64,000 bases of DNA from Diprion similis (taxonomy: Eukaryota; Arthropoda; Insecta; Hymenoptera; Diprionidae), in contig NC_060105.1 of NCBI RefSeq assembly GCF_021155765.1, positions 3,782,001 to 3,846,000 of the forward strand. Direction: 5' to 3'. Of this stretch, positions 45,577 through 59,515 are shown piece after piece. Position 1 is the stretch's first letter. Each line of letters starts with the position of its first letter. The position numbers and the translations under genes were made by a program. The notes under the pieces are model-generated. The model ran no database searches. It worked only from the letters and a program-made list of their open reading frames with translations, and was not told the origin of the DNA.

Positions 45577-48500
45577 AGAAGAAAATCTTTATAATAATCG
45601 TCTTTTAATCTTTGTATTAAAGATTTTGATTGTCATTTTATAAACGAACTGCGGTTTTTTATCTGCAGAATCGGTGCTGTTTTGTTCCCGCAGAGCAATA
45701 AAATTATACGGACGAATTAACAAAGCGTATTTTCTAATAAGCGAATCCCGTAACGCGATTGTAAACGATGTATAAATCATGGATATTATATTATAGGTCT
45801 CCGCATTCTTGTAATTTATCCCTCATAGACAATTAATAATACAAGTATTATTAATAATAAACATATAGAAATAACGTGATTGGATTTTACGTGAATTTTA
45901 TAGAAGATGAAGCGTGCTTGAAGCAATAAAAAGTCATACAGCTTAATTTTCGAACATTACATTGCGGTTGAATGAACTTTATTTATATATATTACACGTA
46001 TACGTATAGATCGTTCTACCGATTATTACCCGATAAGATTATTGTTACATGTAACGACAAACGAAAGAAAAAAGCAAATTCAATCTCAACGGAATATCGT
46101 TTTTTACGTATGCATATTTGACCTAATCTTCGGGAGTTAACATTTGACATTTCGTTTCCATATTTTCATGTATAAATACATGGAATTGCGAATCAGCATG
46201 TAACCAGAATACCGCGCGATGGGACTCTCTTCCCATAGCACAAAATTACCACATTTATTAAAAAAGATTCCACAACACGTATATGTATAGGGTATCCATT
46301 AGTTTCTTCGACGACACGCGTGTTGAGAGTGGTTTTTTAATTCCCCTTTTAAATTTCGAAAGTGCCGTTTCGTAAGTTGACACTTTATTTCTATACAACG
46401 TGAATACTGCCAGTGTTTAAAAGAAAAAATTCTGCACCTCAGATTAATTCGCGATTTGCAAATGAATTTCAAATATATACGATAGAAAGAGATTCGTCCG
46501 TCGATCGATCCCTCAATTATGCGATAAAGACACGTAATTGCTTTCGAATGAAAGTCACATCACGGATGAATTTATAAGACTGACGACGCGCGTGACGAAG
46601 CAAATTCGCTTATACAGTGATATTTTCCTAAGACATTCCGTCTGAGAAAAATCAAATTCTATTTCACAAAAAGCATTATTTATATGAGACATGGAAAGTC
46701 TGTATATCAAACGAAGAATTTCAATGTGTAAAAATTAGTGCTCTATAATTATATGTGTAAGTTTAATAAAAATCTTTATACACGCCCTTTACCCACAGTA
46801 ATTTAATATTGAAATGAAAGGGAAGTATTAATTTTTACAGAATTATCCATCGAGCGGCGCGTGTATTGTAATTACATTTATTAGGCAGTTTCGTCAACGG
46901 CCGGAAATCGTAAAAAGGGCTTTCCATCAGTCGGTGGTTTATTATACTTTACGGTATATTAAACGTGGAGTTTGAAAACGTGACGAAGTTGAGAAACACT
47001 GTGACGTAATGAATTTACAAGATAGACGGGTAGAAAGTAAATACGCGAGAATTAGCCGGAGCCTCTATCCTTGGAATATTGCGGCCGTTCCGCACCGGTT
47101 TTAGGCAGAGGTTTTCAATTTCCCAAACCGGACAAAAAAGAGAAAATTAATCGCAGTTAATATCTCGGATCTATACAAAATTTGGATGAAATCCGCGGTT
47201 TGACTTGAAAGTAAAATATGATTGTATAAATTTTTTATTTTTTTTTATGCAGTATTTAATAGAAAAAATTTGAAAATCGCCAAGTAATGAACTATTATTA
47301 TAAAAAACCTTGACAAGTATATTAAATGAAATTGAGTGGGAAAAAATGTCGGTTCTAAAGCCTATGAATGAAGAATGTGATGCATCCTCCGCGTAAGACC
47401 GATGTATATGGAAGCAGAGATAACACTAACTGACAACCGGAACTGGAAATTGATATCTAGAAATAAGCAGCATGGCAGAACGTGAAACGGACACCGCTGG
47501 ACGTCAAGCACCCGGAAACGGTTACTGAGCCAAGTTACAGGAGCAGTAATAAATAAAGCGTTAGAAATTTACTGGATTCTTAAAACCGCGTGCGATAAAA
47601 GTGTACACACAATATATACTTACAATACATATATTTATGAAGAAGAGCGAGAGGCTGAAAGAGAGAAAGAGAGAAAGAGTGGCGGCGAGTGTTTAGAACG
47701 CTAGAAAAAAGTCAAAGGTTAATTCCAGAGAATTTACGAGGTTGAAATTAGTAACGTTAACGTAACAAAACATAAGTGAAAGAAAAAAAAAACATTATTG
47801 CACAATTTAAGAATAACGTTCAAGGAGTTGGCTTTTCGAAATAAGAATACCTACGTTTTGTTAATCACGATTAACTAAATTTCTGACATTACCTAAAGAT
47901 GCGAAGTAACGGTATTTCCTAAACATGCATCGTTATTGTAATGTCAACGAATTTTTTGTTAAAAAAAGACGAAAAACAAAGACCCTCAATAAATTTGAAG
48001 CTTGATTGAAAATTTTTTTCAAAGAACATCGGCGACGCTCTTTTACTCCATTTAAAATTTCGATACAGTCGAGGACGATCGTCGAATCAAATCTGTACAG
48101 GAGATACACCTCCTTCATATATCCTTCGTTTCGTCCTTCAAAAGTTTGCGAATAAAAATAATCCTACGTACGAATGTAACGAATAATAATAATAAAATCC
48201 AAACGAAGGAAGAGGTCCGCAAACTCTGACCATAAAGCTGCATGCGCTGGTTCTGCAAACATGTTACATACCAACCTACACTTATTTATACACATTATAT
48301 GTATATACACCTGTCTCGCAGCACGACTTCTCTCTTCTATTTACACCTGCAGCTCTTACGGATCTCCGTATTCTACCTTCGCGTGTAACAAGCAACCGGT
48401 CCGACATTATTGAAGAGTACGAAAGCACCGGGAGAAAGGCTCGAAGTGTTCCGGGTGCGAAGCGAGGGAAAACTTGTACAGGAGATATGATAATTTTTTC

Positions 48501-49137
48501 GTATGTATTATTATGTGCGAATTTATTTGCGGATAATTTGCCAAATTAAGTGGTTTCGATTGTTCGTTACTTCGCAGGTGTAGGTACAACCGAAGCTTGA
48601 CGTTTCGGTGACGCGATACATACTCATATAAAAAGTAAAATTAATTTCTTTGTATAAAGTATAATACAAAACTGTTACACGCAGCTCGATTAGACGATTT
48701 AATTAAATGCTCAAGATTATGCTCTGCGGAATGTTCGGTTGCAGGAAGAATTTCGATGCAAATCGATTACTCAAGAATTATTGTTTGAAAAAGAGATTCA
48801 AAACAGAAGGAAAAAGGATGCAAGAAAAAAGAGTAATAATCGTAAACTCTGAGATGTGATTTTCTATAAACGAATAGCTGCCGAAGTAAAACTCTCTGTA
48901 GATAATCTAGTAAATCAAAAATCAACGTTCTGAATATCGTAAAGTTTACACAAAAAGCAACCACCGATGTAGACAACAATAAAACAATGTTCGTGTTTAA
49001 TTCAGAACTTGAACGTCGGATACAAGTGTTAGTCTGACGATAAAGTAGTATTAGATTAGCATAAATAAAACAATGTATAGAATAAACAGTAAAAAATATA
49101 TTCTATCCTACATAAGTCCAAAACCTCATTTTTTTCC

Positions 49138-49170
49138 CTTGTTTGTTTGTTTGTTTGTTTGTTTTTTTTT
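49138..49170. repeat. (TTTG)n microsatellite with T run
   Basis: About six TTTG units followed by a nine-base T run, directly visible. Confidence 0.9.
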
Positions 49171-49871
49171 CTTTGGTCCACAGTATGAAACGAGAATAAT
49201 TCGCGGCAAGATTTGCACATCCCAGAGTTTAACGTGTTAGTTATGGCGGTAAATTTCTCGCTTGTATAACGTATTTATGTAGACGAGGCATATTGAACAA
49301 TCGGTCAAACGACTGAACGACGGCCTATCTGTTACAATTAACGCAGGCAGCAGTATAACGCTTACGCAACTTTTGCACTGAGACGCGCGGGACAACCTTG
49401 AGTGTGCAAGAGCGTGTCTGCCGCCTCTGGTATGTAGGATAGATTGGTTGGTAGGTTTGCGTATTTCCATCGAGTAGAACGAACGGGTTTCTATGCACGT
49501 GTGTGACACGCTTCGATACGCGCACACACGCAGGGCACAAACTAACGGAGAGAAAATATCGACGATGTTTATTTAATATTCGCCGCTGATTTTACCCCAG
49601 CGAGTCGAAAATGCAGAATGACCATAAATTTTTTGGAGAAAAAAAAAAACAACAAAAAAACACAAACATTCCATGATCTAAGATCTTATAATTTTCCCTG
49701 AAATTTTTCCGGTTCCTAGTAAGTTGACTGAAACTTAAATCGTTCAGCTATTAACTCTCGTGTTCGGTTAAAATTCGATTAGAATTTGAGAAAAATAAAA
49801 TGTCTGAAAATGTCAGTTTAAGCCGAATTTTTTATCTCAACGAAAAACAAGTAAATTTGATACCTGAAAAA

Positions 49872-50238
49872 AGTATTTTTTACGGCACGGGCATTGAAAA
49901 GTCCACTTTTTGTGGCAGTTTTAGTTCCGTAAAGTGACGCTTTATACGGCAGCGAACAATGTTGCGGAATAAAGTCTTTATTCCGGAGTTTTGATGCGCA
50001 GTTCGAAGGGCGCATCCCAAACTGCCGAATAAAGTAGCTTCGTCGAACAGATCGCGACATAACCTTACTCTTAGTTTTGCTTTTCAATGCCCATACCGTA
50101 AAAAATATTGTATGTGGCATGCCCGTAAACAGTTTTTTGGCTCGGATAATTTCAGTACTGGCTTCCGGCTCGCCTTCAGCTCGTCTTGAAATCTTTATCC
50201 TTGCCAAAAAAACAGGCGGTTTACGGGCATGCCACATA
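49872..50238. repeat. Nested hairpin cluster (two long inverted repeats plus short palindromes)
   Basis: First pair: 49,872-49,901 with 50,080-50,110 (TTTTACGGCACGGGCATTGA-like arms). Second pair: 50,111-50,130 with 50,219-50,238, a perfect 20-base inverted repeat TATGTGGCATGCCCGTAAAC around an 88-base loop whose outer parts also pair. Between them are short palindromes such as CGGAATAAAG/CTTTATTCCG. Both pairs share the word ACGGGCAT near their tips, suggesting related termini of small transposons. The 139-codon minus-strand frame over this block is probably incidental. Confidence 0.7.
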
Positions 50239-53145
50239 AATAGCTATTCGAATTCCTACGAATGGAAAGTTGATATTTTCAGTTTTTTCCACGAGCAAAT
50301 CAAAAATCTCCCGACAATTCCAGGTTTTCCAATGTGTCTCTGTAAATGTCATTTGGAAAGCACGTATTACTCAAGAAATTCACGAGTTTTCACGTTTGTT
50401 TTATTATATACGGTGATATTCTCACGTGGAGCGCGAGGACGCGTCCTTGCGTTTCGTGGCGACGATTGATAAATAATCGATGATATACCGAACAGGCAAA
50501 TGTCTGTTTGCTACGGATTGCTATAGCCGGATGAGATAAGAAAGACATTAGAAGTACTCGGCGCGTGTTGTACGTGATGCATGCATAAAGTGTGGAGATG
50601 AATAGAAATCTGCATTCGCATAAATCGACGCGTGATACCGAGGACTAGAAATCAAGCGAGCTTCTCTGTTTCTACATTCTATTTCTTATACATAGATACG
50701 CACATGTGTCTAATAATGGTAATAATGGTATAATAAGAAAGCGTCGAAAATGACAAGTTCGAAATTCACGATGAGCGGATGTATGTACCTATAAATCTAA
50801 TGATCGATTGCTCGCTGTTCGAGCAGAATATACGCCATATGTATAAGAGTCGTAATTGCGACCCACTTTCGTATCTTTTCGTGTCAAATTGCTGTAACTA
50901 ACGTGTATCTCTTTCTCGGCAGGTGCAGGAGAGATATCTCGTCCAAGTAGAGTGAGCCAATACTTAAGTATGAATTAAGTATCGAAGCTGACAAATTATT
51001 CGCATCTTTGTTTTCATCGTATTAGCTATTTTTGGTCCAATTATAAATGTGATCATAATCGGTCTATACCAGTTCTCGATGATTGTAATCGCAACATACC
51101 GGTTTAAACCAAATCTCTAAACTTGTACGTAGAAATTCTTGTATTCTTTTTTTTTTTTGCCCTCTCACTTTTATATTCAACATGTACTTTGAATTGTAAT
51201 CGACACGTTGGCCAGACAGATATGTTTGTGTTATACTCGAAGTTAAAACATCAATGTAAATATTTTATTGTTACTTTCCTACTGCCGCAGCCAACAACAT
51301 CGTGAAGAAACGCTAGCGCGTAGTCATCGTTCGTGTTTGACAACAAACTGACTCACAGTTTTATTACCTACATATTTCACCAGAAATACTTTTCACGAAT
51401 GCATTCGTCAGGCATTTCCGAGAAAAAAAACATGGCTAAAGTACTGGAAAAAGAAAAGTTACAAAAGCCAATGGAAGCACTAATTTGAAACAAAGATGGC
51501 CGCCGTTGCTACACTTGAAATTCTATTTCGACTGTAAGATTATTTCCAGCGCTGAACGATTAGCGAACGATATTCCATGCCAAACAGAATGATGGCAAGA
51601 ATAGTCTAGTCCCAATTTCAACATCGATAAAAATCGTCAATAACGTAAATCTGGCTTGCGAAAAGCGCTCGTATAATACGGGTGTAACAGCGTATTAATA
51701 TGTCGTTCGGTAACTTGTTCTCAAACAAAATTCGATAGCTGTAACTCCTCGGAGTACGACATTCTACATTATACAGCCAAGTTTTGATCATTTTTCAAAT
51801 AACAGTAAGGTGACCTTAAGTTAAAGAGTAACAAAAGGATCGATGGTTTCACATATCCGATTCATGAGGTAAAATCTTGGATTGGGATTTTAGAAGGTGC
51901 TTCGACGAATGCTTTATATTCGGGTAATTTCAACTTGTCCGTCGAAGGACAAATATTCCAGTTACTCATGCACACATGATGTGAGAACTTTAAACCGTCG
52001 ATTCGACAAGTGAGAGTAACGGTTAGCGACAAATCTTGATCGAAAAACCTGTTCTCTTATGCAGGATATTCGTATCTATAGATCGACCGTATGCTTATTT
52101 TTGGACATTGTGCAATCCTCCGTATAGATATACATATGTAACCGACTTTTGTTACAATCGCCAAGGCTTGTAATTAGCAAATTTTAAACGGACCAACCCG
52201 CGTTCACAAGCAATTTCATCAACCTGATTAACCCAGATCCAAGACCAGCAGACCTCTCCTGAAATAAATCTAACGTTGCGGCACGCTTTTTTCAACAATT
52301 CATTGTCTCTTTTTTGTGGTGTTGAGAGAGAAAACTAAGAGAAAAAAAGAAGAAAGAATTATCACGTCGTAATTCTTTGGTTTACGACTGTAAAATACGC
52401 GTGCGTATGTGCAACAAAGATAAAATGTATCCAATTGCGATCAACCGCGTATACATAGATGTTAACGAGTGCTTGCTTAATGCATATATTATAATCGCGT
52501 TCACTTTTTAGTTCTAACATCAAATACAAGTTGATTTTAGCTTAGTCTCCCTCTAATGTACAACGTAACAGACATGAATATCCTATAATCGCTGTTCTTT
52601 TTGATAACATAACATACTCAGACTTTTTCAAAGCCTTCTAATGGAATGTCATAAATTGACAAGTGAAGAATCTTATCTTTTATCAGAAATACAAATAGAA
52701 TTTATTTACTTGAATAATCTATCAGAGAGTATCTCTGAAGGCAACATGTGTATATAGGTGGACAGATAAGGAGGGTGTTTGAAGTGCATAACGGTCTTTA
52801 AAGCGTCATTATTAACTTCACAGTAAATGAAATAACCGATATACATATATACATGTAAGTGACTCTATTCAATTGGCACAATTACATAATTTTCATCTAG
52901 ATTTGTTTATATTTTTTGTTACAATCGATAGAGAAACAGACAATTACAGAGTATTTATCTGCGTAAGAAAGCTACGCAGTTTTATCACGTTACATACTAT
53001 CAAAATATCTTTTCAGCCTTAGCGTTTGAATGAAACAGAAAAATCATTTTCACTTCAAAGTTCCCAGCATGATACAAAATTATGCCGATATAAAGTATTT
53101 CCTCAAATACAATTTACCCAGGATAAGACAGATGAATTAAGAAAG
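50239..53145. other. Intergenic DNA downstream of DDX54
   Basis: No gene is supported. A complement of AATAAA at 52,701-52,706 is one possible distal poly(A) signal for DDX54, but a nearer non-canonical site may be used. Confidence 0.45.
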
Positions 53146-56100
53146 TTAGGAACGTCCCTTACTTTTACCTTTATTGCCCTTTCCACGACCCTTTCCTTTT
53201 TTTTTACCCTGTCTTTTCTGCTTCTTTTCCATTATTAACCTGGCCTTCAATATCTGTTCTGGTCTCTTCAACTCAGCTTTCCGAGCCTTTTCCTTTGTCT
53301 TTTGATTATGACGTGCCCAATGCGTATTGGATGTGGTTTGTACTGAAACAAGGAAAATAAAAGAAATAAATAACAAAGCGTTGTTGTGAACACATTAATA
53401 TTATACAAAGTAAGAATGAGAAGAAAAAAATGAACAAGACACAGTTACATCAATTCTACAACATAATTTCTTACAAGCAATTACAGTTACTACTGGATAA
53501 TTATCAAATAAAAGCTTAACCACCAACTGATTTTGTAATGAAAACAGATTAAATTGGCTATGACAAAACTGTCTGTATATATAACGATGCTGTTGAAGCC
53601 TAATCAATCTGCAGTTATCATTTATACCATGATGTTGGTATGCATGTATACTCAAGTATTATTTCTACACATTGCAATATAGCGGGAATGTGGACAGAAA
53701 ATGGTATGATATTACTTAATCGTAAAGAGTTCAGGTTATTTCTGACACTGATTTTCAAAAAATAAGAATATTGTAGAAGATTATTGTAACCAAAAGAATT
53801 GATCATTGACCAGCAGTTACGATTTTTATGTTCGTAATTTTTATATATCATTCCTCCTCAGTTTTGATCAATTCCTTTCCATTCATATATTTCTGAGTAA
53901 TTATCAGGCTCTATTTTTAGACCAGCGGGAATCTTTCATATCATACTATACATGTTTATCGTACAGTTAAATCATTAACCGAGCATTCACTGTCCATTAG
54001 CATACTATTCGAAGACTGTGTTTGTCTGGATTTCAAAAAAATTAAGGCAACGAATGGAAATCTAATGACGTACGCATATTTTAGACACTGAAATCACAAG
54101 AGACAAACAAATGGCTCAAACTTTATTGCATTGCAGGAATACTATGCACTCGATTCGGTGCATGGCTACATGGTGGGAAGGTGAGTGAATTAATGAGTGC
54201 TGATAGGATAAGAGTGTTTTTGAAGTAAGCCGTTGTTAAATAGGGCAATAATAGCCACAGACATAACAACTTTACCACAATAGATGTCCCATATGTATTT
54301 AAAGTAATGGTCAGATATACCCTAAGCGAATAAACAGAAGTCGAATATTTACATGACACAGATTTCAGTAGAAGGTATATATTGTGCACTTGAAAAAAAA
54401 TCTAGTGAAGCATGGAAAGAAATTAGATAAAAACGAATACAGCGAGTACAAGCAAGGTCAAATCCAAAATAGTTAATCAGGATTTAGAAAAAGTCATTTA
54501 GCTGGACCCAATAGCAGGAAACAACGAGAAAACCAATTACTTCAAGTGATATTGCCTCTCTTAATTGGCTAACTGAACAGAGATGAAAATCAATGCAATC
54601 TTGGAGTGACAGACGGTACAATGATCTACTTCCTGCCATTAGCTATGACCGAATCAGGGTACACTTATTTTAACTCACGACAGAGGCACAGTGGGAATGC
54701 AAGGAAAAATAATGACGTGTTATAGCGACTTGTATACATATGTTTGGATTTAGATTTCAAATATCTGATTTAGAAATTAACCCTATCAGTACCTCTCAGT
54801 TGTTTCTTATAAGCTTACAAAAATATGGAAAATTAGTGTTCAAGTTATCATATGAAAAACGCGGATGATGTTGTTTTGTCTTTAAATTTAGAGAAAAGAG
54901 AGGTAATTGAAAAATTGTAAACTCACGTTTCTGGAGTTGTTCAGGTTCCTCATCATCATCATTGGCAGTGTCCACCTTTGATTTTTCTTTCCATTGTGAA
55001 TAACGGTTTCCTTTGTATGTAGCAGGGATCCACACACCTGATTCTGTGCGTATCTTGGCTGATTTTGGCTCCTGCAACGAAAACAAAAAGACTATAATGT
55101 TAGTAAAGATTTGTAAATGGTGTATAAATTTCAGGATCCAGATCAAAATTGTACAAATAAATTTGCTCAACGGATTGAGTTTTAATTTAATTACCTTTTG
55201 AACAGTAACCATCTTCTTCTTTTTACGATCCCAACGTTTCAATTGTGTTTGAAGTCGCCGGGAATCTTCACTATCTGCGGTCAAATCCATTTGCATTCTT
55301 TCAGCTTCTACAGCGAAACTGTTTACTGCCAGTCTGTAAATGTATTTGAAACAATCGAAATCATCAAGTATAACAAGATCATAATCACATGCAAATTCAG
55401 TGGCGCATCAATCTTTTAGAGCTCCGAGCTGAACTTTGCGGCCAATTGATTAAAAATGTAATAAGGCAATTGGAAAATACACTTACCCAGCCTCAGTGTG
55501 TTTATCTGAAGCAGTGTAAGGGATATAAAATTCTTCATCACGTGTCACTTTTTGTTTCTTTTTCTTTTTCTCCTTGTAAAGATCGTCCATTTTTCTCTTT
55601 TTTGGAGTTATCACAGAACTAAATGTAGCACTAATTTCTTCCGCACTGCTAGGCACCAAATTCGACTTCTTTGCAAGCTCTAGAATAAAGTACAAAGATA
55701 CAAGAAATAAGAAGACCTCGTTAACTTCACCATGAAATTCAACCAATTAAAATTTTACCTTCACTTGCTATGGTTTCTTTCTCTTCTCTTTCATCCATCT
55801 TTCTGTGAAAGTTTGCAATGTTTTCCCTGTGAAAAGCTCGTTTGGCTTTCATTACCGTATAATCAACGGAAGATGGTTTTGTACCAATTTCGAATACCGT
55901 CTGAAAATGAGTTTGTCCCGAATCAATAATAACATTGTTAATAAACGCAACAGCTATAGTAAATCTCATATAATTATAAAGGTTACACACTCCTTGTGGC
56001 CTGTAGTTCTTCATCCTGCTAAGAAAATCTGCAGCCGCAGGTGTCACATCACAATATTCTGGTATTACACCTGCCGATCCAATTTTTAGTTCTTTTACTC

Positions 56101-57934
56101 TCTTGACGCTATCAGCGGAAGATCCTGGCCTCGATCTGATATACTGCTGATATGCATTGCCACATACCTTTTTCATATTTTCCTGCAGACAAAATTATAG
56201 TTTTCAGTAGCTCGTATTTATCATGAATTGAATCAGGAATCCTCTACAAGCAAAAATTGAATGATGACTCGAAAACTTACTATGTCTGAGCTATTTTCGT
56301 GCCAAAGGATTAATTCGGCTAGTTGTTCCTCCACCATGGATTGAGGCATCCTTCCTATAGCTCCTTCGGGAACATTTCCGGCAGGTTTAGCAGGCATAAT
56401 GTGTAACGGACGACCAAGAAATAGATGTAAATCTATCAAGTATGAGTACTCATCTGGTCCAACAATACTGTAAGCTGTACCAGTGCGACCTGCTCTGGCG
56501 CAACGACCTGTTTGGAACCACGAAAATGTTTGTTATTTTCTAGAAGTCTGAGTTAAACAAATTGTAAACATATGCAGGATTACGTTGCACCAAAATTAAA
56601 TATAAAAACTATAAAATCTTACTTACCAACCCTATGTACAAAAAGTTTGCTCTTGGCAGGAAAATTGAAATTGATTACATTATCCAGCTGCGGTATATCA
56701 ATACCTCGGGCTGCAACATCGGTTACTACCAAAACCTTGACTTTACCAGTTTGAAACTTTGCTGCATTAATTTTTCGCGCAGATGGATCCAAATTTGAGT
56801 AAATGAAAGTGTTGCTGATGTTTGCTTTATCTAATATCTGTAAGAAAAAATTTGGACATTACAGGAAAACGATTATGTATGTAGAAGTAAAAGTGTGATG
56901 ATAAATAAGTAATTACCATGTGAATGTATTCAACATGATGTATGGTAGCTGCAAATACAACGGTCTGAGACTCAGGTTTGACAATATTCTTCAATAAGCA
57001 CAAAAGAACAGCGAGTTTTTCTTCCGGCCGAGTGGCGATGAAAGCAAGTTTTAACTCATCTGGTAATTTGCTTTCTACATCCAATCGCAAGAGAACAGGA
57101 TCGCTCAGTCCAGCTTTAGCAAATTCGACCAAAACTTTTGGCAGAGTTGCAGAGAATAACAAATTCTGCCGAGAAGTAGGGAGTCTGTTTACAATTTCGT
57201 GCAATTGTTCGCCAAAACCCATTTCAAACAGCCTGTAAATTATTTTTAAATTCAATCTCGATTCATTAATTCAATGGTTTACAATTTGCTCACCTGTCTG
57301 CTTCGTCAAAGACAATATATTCAATGCTATTCAACTTGAGATCCATTTCAATGCAGATGTGAAGAAAACGACCAGGTGTAGCAACAATTATGTCAGGATT
57401 TCCATGCAGCGCACTAAACTGATTATCCATGCTGTCTCCACCCAAAATCACTGCAGCTTTTAATCCAGTAAAACGACCCAATTCCTTAATGAATTTCAAA
57501 GTCTGAAGAGCTAGTTCTCTAGTTGGAGAAAGGACTATAGCTCTTGCGCCAGCTTTTGCTTGACGCATTTTAAGCTTCTCAAATAAAGGAATGAGAAAAC
57601 AGGCTGTTTTCCCGCTGCCGGTTCTCGCCATAGCTACAACATCCCGTCCTTCGAGAACTAGAGGAATTGTCTGTAAAAATAACACGAGTTATTGATTAAT
57701 AGAAATGAGAATATTAAATTGAAAGCAGTTGTAACTCACCTTCCGCTGAATGGGCGTTGGTATTTTATACCCTCGTTTTTGAACACCTTTCAATACAGGA
57801 AAACTAAGACCCATAGCTTGAAATCCGCCTGATCTTTTTCCACTCTTTTTCTTAGTGACTTTAAGCTGTCCATCATCATCGTCATTGCCAACCTCATCTG
57901 GATCAGCGAAGCCAATAATTTCGTCCTCTGGCAT
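53146..57934 (-). CDS. DDX54: DEAD-box RNA helicase DDX54 / Dbp10 (777 residues)
   Basis: A nucleolar ATP-dependent RNA helicase needed for large-subunit ribosome assembly (yeast Dbp10). Coding blocks on the minus strand: 57934-57740, 57670-57294, 57232-56917, 56837-56627, 56507-56281, 56182-55991, 55900-55759, 55679-55487, 55333-55195, 55071-54927, 53342-53146. The frame is continuous; the donor at 55,991 (GTGTGT) is weaker than the others. Motifs: Q motif GFQAMGLS...[14 protein letters not shown] (80-87); Ia PTRELALQ; Ib TPGR; II DEAD (187-190); III SAT (218-220); [22 protein letters not shown] (364-371). The DBP10 C-terminal domain follows ([29 protein letters not shown]). It ends in a Lys/Gly-rich basic tail, typical of nucleolar RNA-binding proteins. 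All catalytic motifs are intact. The last intron (53,343-54,926) is much longer than the others and holds nothing I recognise. Confidence 0.96.
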
Positions 57935-58226
57935 TCTAAAAATAAATATGATAGCTGTTTAAACTCGTACAAGATAGTAAGCAGCTTTTACGAATTAGAA
58001 AGATACATCAACAATACAGCCACGCAAAAAAGAAAGACATATCAACTGCCGACATTATTGTCGATCAAATACTAATAGTGGCCATAACCTCTTCTTGTGA
58101 AAGTATTCGCTGCCGTAGGAGAAATAATTACTTTTATGATACTACATCTACTTAATCGCTTCTTTACGCACAAATTTAATGTTTATAAAATACATTCTTG
58201 ATTACTGTCAGCATGTTTTCACTTAC

Positions 58227-58450
58227 TTTCGAATGCAGGCTGTCTATTATCACGTGGATACGGTTAAGTTGGTGCAGAACAGAAGCAGTCAAATGCAGTC
58301 ACAGCAGAAGTCCATGAAGACTTGACGCGAGACACTGTGGCGCAAGCGCAAAGCCCACGACTTTGTGACGTCCAATAACAGGAAGTAGGGTCTTAGAACT
58401 AATTTTCGACCCAACTGCAGCTCAGTGGATAATACAGAACGTAATGGTTA
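58227..58450 (-). promoter_or_regulatory. DDX54 5' UTR exon and promoter region
   Basis: A splice acceptor lies one base before the DDX54 ATG (exon start 57,935), and a good donor GTAAGT sits at 58,226 on the minus strand, so a non-coding first exon begins upstream of 58,227. The adjoining GC-richer DNA carries TGACGTC (58,366-58,372, CRE-like) overlapping CCAAT (58,372-58,376). The transcription start was not placed. Confidence 0.55.
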
Positions 58451-58739
58451 CCACGGTTACCATTAATTTCTGCTACCATCCTTACATTTGTCAACATACC
58501 CTTGATAAGTCCTCAAAAAATTGAATTGGAATGTGCTATAGAAAATTGCTGATCGGGGAGATATTTCACCGCAAAAAAAATATCCTGCCAAACCACCTGA
58601 ATCGAGATATTTCTCTCATCAGCAATTTTACACATCTCAATACGATTCTAGCAGCATTTATCAAAGCTTTATTGACGATGGCGTAAATCGTAGCACGCAT
58701 CGCTTCAGATGTTGGTAAAAAAAAGTTTCATCGGAAATA

Positions 58740-59515
58740 TAAAAGATTTTATTATCTGGAACAGACAGAAAATTTGATTAGCTGAAAGCGACGAAAAGTG
58801 TGATTAACTGAAACAGACACAAGGTCAAATTTCATTAGCTGAAACAGATAAAGATTTGATTAGCTGAAACAGTAAAAAAATATGATTAACTGAAACAGAT
58901 AAAAGGTTTGAGTAGCTAAAACAAATTAAAGGTTTGAGTAGCTGAAACAGATGAAAGATTTGATTAGCTGAAACAGACAAAAGGTTTCGTTAGCTGAAAC
59001 AGGCAAAAGGTTTGATTAGCTGAAACAGGCGAAAAGTTTGATTAGCTGAAACAGACGAAAGGTTTGATTAGCTGAGACAGACGAAAGGTTTGATTAGCTG
59101 AAACAGACAAAAGGTTTGGTTAGCTGAAACAGATGAAAGGTTTGATTAGCTGAAACAAACTAAAGGTTTGGTTAGCTGAAACGGACAGAAGGTTTCGTTA
59201 GCTGGAACAGACAAAAGGTTTGGTTAGCTGAAACAGACAAAAGGTTTCTCTAGCTGAAACAGACAAAAGGTTTAGTTAGCTGAAACAGACAAAAGGTTTT
59301 TCTAGCTGAAACAGACAAAAGGTTTTTTTAGCTGAAACAGACAAAAGGTTTAGTTAGCTGAAACAGAGAAAAGGTTTGGTTAGCTGAAACAGAGAAAAGG
59401 TTTGGTTAGCTGAAACAGAGAAAAGGTTTCGTTAGCTGAAGCAGACGAAAGGTTTGATTAGCTGAAACAAACAAAAGGTTTGATTAGCCAAAACAAACGA
59501 AAATACGATTAGCAC
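58740..59515. repeat. Minisatellite, about 28 copies of a 26-bp unit
   Basis: The consensus is AGCTGAAACAGACAAAAGG followed by TTTGATT, tandemly repeated head to tail. Copies are most alike in the middle (about 58,920-59,470) and decay at both ends, as expected of unequal exchange. Variable positions cluster in the TTTGATT part and in the ACAGAC/ACAGAG/ACAGAT part. The 26-bp unit is not a multiple of three, so it is not a protein repeat. It starts about 500 bases upstream of the DDX54 first exon. Confidence 0.95.

Larger units (their letters stand above)
42513..49871. other. Gene desert, right part
   Basis: No supported gene across about 7 kb. Apart from simple repeats (43,085-43,230; poly-A near 44,015-44,031 and 44,538-44,561; CGT repeat 45,550-45,576; TTTG repeat 49,138-49,170) the sequence is unstructured AT-rich DNA. 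I found no tRNA-like B box and no familiar insect microRNA. Confidence 0.45.

Noticed and set aside
55192-55622. Plus-strand frames overlapping DDX54 as antisense genes
   Set aside because: They lie across DDX54 exons and introns and are shadows of the minus-strand coding sequence.
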